Source: Gammaproteobacteria bacterium (GTDB lineage Bacteria > Gemmatimonadota > Gemmatimonadetes > Longimicrobiales > Gaopeijiaceae). From it: a DNA stretch of 10,421 nt. Shown piece after piece: positions 6,765-10,421 of the stretch. The notes under the pieces were generated by a model. That model did no database searches. It saw only the letters and a program-made list of their open reading frames with translations, and had not been told where the DNA came from. Position numbers and translations under genes: made by a program. Every line of letters begins with the position of its first letter. Position 1 is the first letter of the stretch. The stretch is from the NCBI GenBank assembly GCA_024638345.1, contig JAHEKL010000080.1, positions 1-10,421 of the forward strand, given 5' to 3'.

Positions 6765-7220
6765 ATGACCGAGTGGGCGAGCACGGACCGCGTGCCGGGA
6801 GTGGTCATCCTAGCGGGCGGCCAGAATCTGGAAGGTGATCTGCACCTCCAGGTCAGCACAGCCACCCATCCCCATGGTGAGACTCCGCTGGAGATGTTGA
6901 ACCGGGGCGACCCCTTCTTTCCCATCACCATCTCGGACGCGGATGTCCGCCTGATCTCCAAGGATCAGGTGGCCGCGGTTTCCTTCGGCGGGAACGCGCC
7001 CGAGCCCGTGCCTCTGCCCACCACGGAGCCGATCGGGATCGAGGTGGAAATGGCGGATGACACCGAGTATCGCGGTCAGGTTCACATCGAGTTGAGGCCG
7101 CCCTCCACTCGAGGCCTCGACCTCATGAACCAGCCGGAGCGATTCTTCGCATTGTCGGTGCCGGGTCGAACCTGGTATCTGAACCGCTCGCACGTTCGAT
7201 ACGTGCGGCCCCACGACTGA
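6765..7220 (+). CDS. Uncharacterised cytosolic protein of two tandem similar modules
   Basis: The 151-residue protein has no signal peptide or membrane helix. It consists of two similar halves, about 10-70 and 88-148. Each has a beta-hairpin-like start (LEGDLHLQ / YRGQVHIE), a central [GP]-L-[ED]-[ML]-[LM]-N phrase leading to an FF pair (PLEMLNRGDPFFPIT / GLDLMNQPERFFALS), and a terminal strand (VRLISKDQVAAV / TWYLNRSHVRYV). The pattern is reminiscent of DUF6812-type small domains, from memory and not verified. The first in-frame start after a stop at 6729-6731 is ATG 6765; it lacks a clear Shine-Dalgarno site, and GTG 6792 is an alternative just before the first module. The stop is 7 bases before the PilT-family gene, so the two are probably cotranscribed and may act together. 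No biochemical function can be assigned. Confidence 0.75.
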   Translation: MTEWASTDRVPGVVILAGGQNLEGDLHLQVSTATHPHGETPLEMLNRGDPFFPITISDADVRLISKDQVAAVSFGGNAPEPVPLPTTEPIGIEVEMADDTEYRGQVHIELRPPSTRGLDLMNQPERFFALSVPGRTWYLNRSHVRYVRPHD

Positions 7221-7227
7221 GAGGCCC

Positions 7228-8733
7228 ATGGCGAGTCTCGATCAATTCATCCAGGTCCTCCACGAACGCGGCGGGGATGCGATCGAGGTGAAGGGTGGGC
7301 TACCGGTGGCCCTCCGCGACTCCGAAGGCCGGAAGGCCCTGACCTCGAAGCCCGTCAGCGGTTCGCAGCTTCTGGCTCTGGTCAAGGAAATCGCGTCCCC
7401 TGAGGTCGCCTCGCAGGCTGCCTCCGGAGACTCTCTCGAGTTCCCTTACTCCTCACCGAGCGGAGCCGTCACGGTCGCGCTTCGGCAGGAGAACGGGCAG
7501 CCGGCGCTGATCATCACGCGTGGCGGAGAGGCCAATCCGGAAACCTCCAGCGCTCAGACCGCGACGCCGACGGCCGCCGCGGCGACTGAGGCGCCCGCCG
7601 CGACTGGGCCGCAACCGGCGACGTCGGCCGGAGGAAGCCAAGCCCGTGCGGCGCTGGATCGACTGCTCACGATGCTGGTCCAGGAAGGTGGCTCGGATCT
7701 GCACCTTCGCGTGGGGCAGCCACCGATCATCCGAAAGGACGGGTCCTTGATCCGAAAGGACGGCCCGGCCATGGACGCAGATCTCCTGCTCGCCATGCAC
7801 CAGAGCGTAATGGTCGAGAAGGACAAGGTCGCATTCGCCGCGACCGGCGATGCCGACTACGCCTACGAGATCGACGGGCTCGCACGGTTTCGCTGCAACG
7901 CTGCACGGGATCGGGCAGGGCCCTTCGGCGTCTTCAGGATCATTCCGAGCAAGATCCCCACCTGCGAGCAGATGATGATCGCCCCAGAGGTTCAGAAGCT
8001 GTGCTACCTGAACAAGGGGCTGGTCCTGGTCACCGGTCCGACCGGGTCCGGGAAGTCCACGACGCTGGCGGCGATGGTGGATCTCATGAATCGCGAGCGC
8101 ACGGACCATATCCTGACCGTCGAGGACCCGATCGAGTTCGTTCACGAGAGCAAGGGCTGCCTCGTGACGCATCGGCAGGTGGGTCTCCACACCCAGTCCT
8201 TCAAGAGCGGGCTTCGCGCCGCGCTCCGCGAGGATCCCGACATCGTTCTGATCGGCGAGCTGCGCGACTTGGAGACGGTCGCAATCGCAATCGAGACGGC
8301 TGAGACCGGCCACCTGGTCTTTGGCACGCTCCATACGAATACCGCCGCATCCACGGTCGACCGAATCATCGACCAGTTCCCCGCCGACCAGCAGGCCCAG
8401 ATCCGCGTGATGCTCGCGGAGTCCCTGCGTGGCGTCATCTCGCAGACCCTCTTGAAGAAGGTCGGAGGAGGCCGCATTGCGGCACGTGAGGTGCTTCTGA
8501 CGAGCCAGGCGGTCAGCAACCTGATTCGCGAGGGGAAGACGTTCCAGATCCCATCCATCATGCAGACCAGCCGAAAGCAGGGCATGATCATGCTGAACGA
8601 CGCACTGATCGAGCTGGTCGAGCAGAAGCTGGTCGAGCCCCGTGAGGCATACATGAAGGCGGTCGACAAGCTGGCCATCGAGCAGGCTCTCAAGTCGCGG
8701 GGTCATGACATAGGCGCGCTCCACGGAAGTTGA
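7228..8733 (+). CDS. pilT: PilT-family type IV pilus retraction ATPase with a duplicated N-terminal domain
   Basis: The 501-residue protein carries a full PilT at about residues 143-490. Visible motifs are the N-domain signature GGSDLHLRVGQPP, Walker A GPTGSGKST (270-278), the Asp box DPIEFVHES, Walker B DIVLIGELRD (338-347), the His box TGHLVFGTLHTN, and AVSNLIREGK where PilT normally has AIRNLIRE. PilT hexamers hydrolyse ATP at the inner-membrane pilus base to pull pilin back, driving twitching motility, adhesion and DNA uptake. PilT is usually about 345-370 residues; the extra 140 are a domain (about 4-98) that aligns with this protein's own N-domain, followed by an Ala/Thr/Pro-rich linker (about 100-140). 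No pilB or pilC is in the window. The ATG at 7228 follows a weak GAGAGG seven bases after the previous stop. PilU-like function cannot be excluded. Confidence 0.93.
   Translation: MASLDQFIQVLHERGGDAIEVKGGLPVALRDSEGRKALTSKPVSGSQLLALVKEIASPEVASQAASGDSLEFPYSSPSGAVTVALRQENGQPALIITRGGEANPETSSAQTATPTAAAATEAPAATGPQPATSAGGSQARAALDRLLTMLVQEGGSDLHLRVGQPPIIRKDGSLIRKDGPAMDADLLLAMHQSVMVEKDKVAFAATGDADYAYEIDGLARFRCNAARDRAGPFGVFRIIPSKIPTCEQMMIAPEVQKLCYLNKGLVLVTGPTGSGKSTTLAAMVDLMNRERTDHILTVEDPIEFVHESKGCLVTHRQVGLHTQSFKSGLRAALREDPDIVLIGELRDLETVAIAIETAETGHLVFGTLHTNTAASTVDRIIDQFPADQQAQIRVMLAESLRGVISQTLLKKVGGGRIAAREVLLTSQAVSNLIREGKTFQIPSIMQTSRKQGMIMLNDALIELVEQKLVEPREAYMKAVDKLAIEQALKSRGHDIGALHGS
7729..7763 (+). repeat. 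21-base-period tandem repeat inside pilT
   Basis: ATCCGAAAGGACGG occurs at 7729-7742 and again at 7750-7763, giving IRKDGSL followed by IRKDGPA in the protein. Comparison with ordinary PilT (IRVDGDVRRINLPAL) shows no extra length, so the repeat probably replaced rather than inserted residues. Confidence 0.6.
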
Positions 8734-9350
8734 ACGGCCGACCGGCGTCGGATGCGAAGGGCGCGTTCGATCGAACCCCGCTGATCTCCCCCCACAACGG
8801 ATGGCCGCCCCGTTCGTTCACGCGCCGGAACGCTCTGCTCCTCGGCGCGGCGGTGCTCCTGTTCCTGACGGGTCTCGCCGTCGACCGCTTTCGGGCCGGG
8901 GAAATCGCACAGGGAGATTCGTCGGCCCCTTGCACGGTCTCCCGGGTCGGGGACGGAGACAGTTTCGAATGTGAGGATGGGCGACGGGTCCGTCTGCTCC
9001 TGATCGATGCCCCCGAGCTCGCCCAGGGCCGAGCCGGGGAGGAGTCGCACCGCGCCCTCTTGGATCTCATGCCGCCCGGCAGCGCGATCCAGCTCGAGCT
9101 CGACGTAGAGACCGAGGACTCCTTCGGGCGCACGCTGGCCTACGTGACACTGCCGGATGGGAGGATCGTCAACGAAGAGCTGTTGAGACGGGGTTTCGCC
9201 GTCATGCTCGTCTACCCTCCGAACGTACGCTACGTCGACCGGTTCAGGTCGGTGGCCAACGATGCGCAGGCCGCCGGAGCGGGTCTCTGGGGCGAGGGAG
9301 GGTTCCGCTGCCTCCCAGTGGACTTCAGGGCACGCACCTGCGGCCGGTAG
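8730..9350 (+). CDS. Membrane-anchored thermonuclease-like (SNase) protein
   Basis: The 206-residue protein has a membrane helix at about 34-51 after a basic stretch (FTRRN), then a staphylococcal-nuclease fold (about 66-192). The catalytic residues of S. aureus nuclease all have counterparts: Asp77 of VGDGDSFEC (D21), Arg88 of VRLLLID (R35), Asp93 and Glu96 of IDAPE (D40, E43) and Arg134 of DSFGRTLAYV (R87). The family makes Ca2+-dependent phosphodiester cuts in DNA and RNA. The single N-terminal helix should place the enzyme on the periplasmic side, as anchor or uncleaved signal. Four cysteines (68, 81, 194, 204) could form disulfides there. The TTG at 8730 is the only usual start codon between an in-frame stop at 8706-8708 and the membrane helix, and it overlaps the pilT stop (TTGA, 8730-8733), so expression is probably coupled to pilT. 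A role in processing DNA handled by pili is possible but speculative. Confidence 0.88.
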   Translation: MNGRPASDAKGAFDRTPLISPHNGWPPRSFTRRNALLLGAAVLLFLTGLAVDRFRAGEIAQGDSSAPCTVSRVGDGDSFECEDGRRVRLLLIDAPELAQGRAGEESHRALLDLMPPGSAIQLELDVETEDSFGRTLAYVTLPDGRIVNEELLRRGFAVMLVYPPNVRYVDRFRSVANDAQAAGAGLWGEGGFRCLPVDFRARTCGR

Positions 9351-9368
9351 CCCCGCCACGGGAACCGG
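9344..9368 (+). terminator. Possible weak intrinsic terminator at the end of the nuclease gene
   Basis: CCGGT (9344-9348) pairs with ACCGG (9364-9368), and inside it CCCG (9352-9355) pairs with CGGG (9359-9362) around a CCA loop, with a small asymmetric internal loop between. The hairpin straddles the TAG at 9348-9350. It is followed by CTCTCTCC rather than a T run, so termination would be inefficient or factor-assisted. Confidence 0.35.
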
Positions 9369-9389
9369 CTCTCTCCGATATCAGTTCTG

Positions 9390-9420
9390 AGGGGTGCAAC
9401 CGACTGGTCGTTCCACCCCT
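9390..9420 (+). promoter_or_regulatory. Leader hairpin immediately before the Shine-Dalgarno site of the His/Met-rich gene
   Basis: AGGGGTG (9390-9396) and CACCCCT (9414-9420) form a perfect 7-bp inverted repeat. Inside, AAC (9398-9400) can pair with GTT (9410-9412), then after a bulged C two more pairs close a CTGG tetraloop. The 3' arm ends one base before the Shine-Dalgarno site at 9422-9429. It could modulate translation, be a protein operator, or be a remnant terminator; no T run follows. Confidence 0.4.
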
Positions 9421-9421
9421 G

Positions 9422-9429
9422 AAGGAGGT
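9422..9429 (+). promoter_or_regulatory. Strong Shine-Dalgarno site
   Basis: AAGGAGGT is a near-complete match to the anti-Shine-Dalgarno sequence and is 6 bases before the ATG at 9436. It fixes the start of the secreted protein at 9436 instead of the in-frame GTG at 9394, and predicts high translation compared with the weakly signalled starts elsewhere in the window. Confidence 0.85.
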
Positions 9430-9435
9430 CCCTCA

Positions 9436-9966
9436 ATGTCAGCGAGCTCGCACAGAACCCGTTCTACCCTGCTGATTCCTGTGGTCCTGTCGGTCCTGGG
9501 TCTGACCGCAGCCGGAAGTGCGGTGGCCCAGGAGGTGAGTCAGGCCGCGGCGCACACGGTCGGCCAGCAGCTGGTCGGCGCGTTCACGGCAGACAGTCCT
9601 TTCACTCCAGACGCGCCGGATCATCTATGGTTCGACAACGGAGACGGAACCTATCTGTTCCTCCACTTCAACGGTCCGTTCGCCGAAGCCACGGGCCTCA
9701 TGTTCACAGGCTGGGCCGTGGAAGGTCGGTGGTGCGCCGAGGATCGACCCACGCCGGAGTTCACGCACTTTCATCGCACCGCGCGAGTGGGAGCGTGGGG
9801 CGCGGGCCATGGTGGAGCGACCGCGGGTGAACCTGGCTACTGGCTCAAGCACGTCGCCGTAGAGCGGATGGAGATGCCCGCGATGATGGGGATGCCTGCG
9901 CGGACGATCGAGCCCGGTGCGGATGGCATGTTCATGCCCACGCAGGCGCCCAGCTGTGGTGGGTGA
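9436..9966 (+). CDS. Secreted His/Met-rich protein of unknown function
   Basis: The 176-residue protein has a clear Sec signal peptide: basic n-region (SSHRTRS), hydrophobic core about 11-28 and a likely cleavage site after Ala-Val-Ala at residue 31. The mature protein of about 145 residues has a small beta-rich core (HLWFDNGDGTYLFLHFNG, MFTGWAVEGRWC), a His cluster (FTHFHR, His111 and His113; also His125 and His139), a Met-rich segment (MEMPAMMGMP, 145-154; GMFMP, 164-168) and two cysteines (100 and 174) that could form a disulfide. His plus Met enrichment in an exported protein is compatible with copper or haem handling, but no known metal motif is recognised. A strong Shine-Dalgarno site suggests abundant product. 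It is followed at once by a cytochrome c lipoprotein gene, pointing to a possible role in periplasmic electron transfer; that is inference from position only. I do not recognise the family. Confidence 0.8.
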   Translation: MSASSHRTRSTLLIPVVLSVLGLTAAGSAVAQEVSQAAAHTVGQQLVGAFTADSPFTPDAPDHLWFDNGDGTYLFLHFNGPFAEATGLMFTGWAVEGRWCAEDRPTPEFTHFHRTARVGAWGAGHGGATAGEPGYWLKHVAVERMEMPAMMGMPARTIEPGADGMFMPTQAPSCGG

Positions 9967-9973
9967 GCGGGTC

Positions 9974-10421
9974 GTGCCGCGTCCTTCCTGGCTGATACCG
10001 ATGATGATCGTCGCCGGGATGAGTATTTCCTGCTCGGGTGACGGCTCTGACGAACGAGGGCTGGAGGTGGTGGACGCGGGCGCTTCGAGCGGGCCCGTGA
10101 CGGCCGCGGTGTCGGCCCCGATCGGCCGCTCGGGAGCCACCTCGGTCGGGCAGGAGCTCTTTGGAAGGATCGGCTGCAACGGGTGCCACACGATCGCCGA
10201 TATCGGCGGGATCGTTGGCCCGAATCTGAGCGGTGTGGGAGCGAGACCATCACGCGACCCGACTCGCTGGCCGACGACGGAAGCCTACATCCGAGCCTCA
10301 CTCGAAGGTCCGGAGCAGTACGTAGTCGACGGGTATACGCCCGACATGCCTTCACCCGAGCTGCTCGGAATCACCGATGACGACATCGACAAGCTGGTCG
10401 CCTACCTACTGACGCTCACAC
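9974..10421 (+). CDS. Monoheme cytochrome c, probable lipoprotein, 3' end missing
   Basis: An open frame runs to the window end without a stop; about 149 residues are visible. It begins with a lipoprotein-like signal (LIPMMIVAGMSISCSGDG, candidate lipid-bearing Cys20), then a low-complexity linker rich in Ala, Ser and Gly (about 33-55), then a class I cytochrome c domain. The haem site is CNGCH (68-72), and Met125 in GYTPDMP is the likely sixth ligand, followed by the usual C-terminal helix (ITDDDIDKLVAYLLTL). The layout resembles the haem-c domain fused to some cytochrome oxidase subunits II, or a free small electron carrier. It should sit in the periplasm, membrane-tethered, carrying one electron. 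Start choice: GTG 9974 has GGTGAG six bases upstream; GTG 9959, overlapping the previous stop (8 bases), is the alternative and adds five residues. The gene is probably cotranscribed with the His/Met-rich gene. Confidence 0.88.
   Translation, partial: MPRPSWLIPMMIVAGMSISCSGDGSDERGLEVVDAGASSGPVTAAVSAPIGRSGATSVGQELFGRIGCNGCHTIADIGGIVGPNLSGVGARPSRDPTRWPTTEAYIRASLEGPEQYVVDGYTPDMPSPELLGITDDDIDKLVAYLLTLT

Noticed and set aside
7453..8724. Long antisense open frame of 423 codons opposite pilT
   Set aside because: It mirrors the conserved PilT coding region; high-GC codon bias leaves the opposite strand open. Its product is a low-complexity His/Leu/Asp/Arg mix with no recognisable domain.
9394..9435. 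GTG 9394 as start of the secreted protein
   Set aside because: It lies inside the leader hairpin and would put 14 polar residues before a good signal peptide; ATG 9436 has a near-perfect Shine-Dalgarno site.
10183..10380. 65-codon + strand frame near the window end
   Set aside because: It is a shadow of the cytochrome c gene, whose CNGCH motif and Met ligand lie in a different frame.
2..10421. Mobile elements, CRISPR arrays, tRNA or rRNA genes
   Set aside because: No transposase, integrase, terminal inverted repeats, regularly spaced direct repeats or recognisable structural RNA sequence was seen on either strand.

Overview
The window is a dense, high-GC stretch (roughly 60-65% G+C by eye) with every supported gene on the + strand. 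It looks like a chromosomal segment of a Gram-negative (diderm) bacterium: it encodes a probable outer-membrane beta-barrel, an OmpA/MotB-type peptidoglycan-binding protein, a type IV pilus retraction ATPase and an exported c-type cytochrome lipoprotein. Gene style would fit Gemmatimonadota or a similar high-GC environmental phylum, but that is a weak inference from gene content. No tRNA, rRNA, insertion sequence, CRISPR array or phage gene is visible, and no gap between genes exceeds 300 bases.

Region 1 (2-6603) is a run of six genes joined by ATGA overlaps, a one-base overlap or direct abutment, so almost certainly one operon that begins upstream of the window. In order: a right-handed parallel beta-helix protein (5' end missing); a six-helix membrane protein with two PAS-like domains and no output domain; an exported beta-barrel-like protein; a membrane-anchored GGDEF-EAL protein whose cyclase half looks dead and whose phosphodiesterase half looks intact; a short MotA/TolQ/ExbB-type proton-channel subunit resembling ZorA; and a ZorB-like MotB/OmpA-domain stator partner. 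Together these suggest an energised, trans-envelope device under cyclic-di-GMP or sensory control. No system with this exact composition is known to me, and it is the best candidate here for something undescribed.

Region 2 (6604-9368) starts after a 161-base gap. It holds a small protein of unknown function built from two tandem copies of one beta-rich module, then a PilT-family pilus retraction ATPase with an unusual extra N-terminal domain that looks like a degenerate duplicate of PilT's own N-terminal domain. A membrane-anchored thermonuclease-like (SNase) protein follows, its TTG start overlapping the pilT stop codon. A terminator-like hairpin spans the end of the nuclease gene.

Region 3 (9369-10421) has a hairpin directly before a strong Shine-Dalgarno site, a secreted His/Met-rich protein of unknown function, and the 5' part of a monoheme cytochrome c lipoprotein that runs off the window end.
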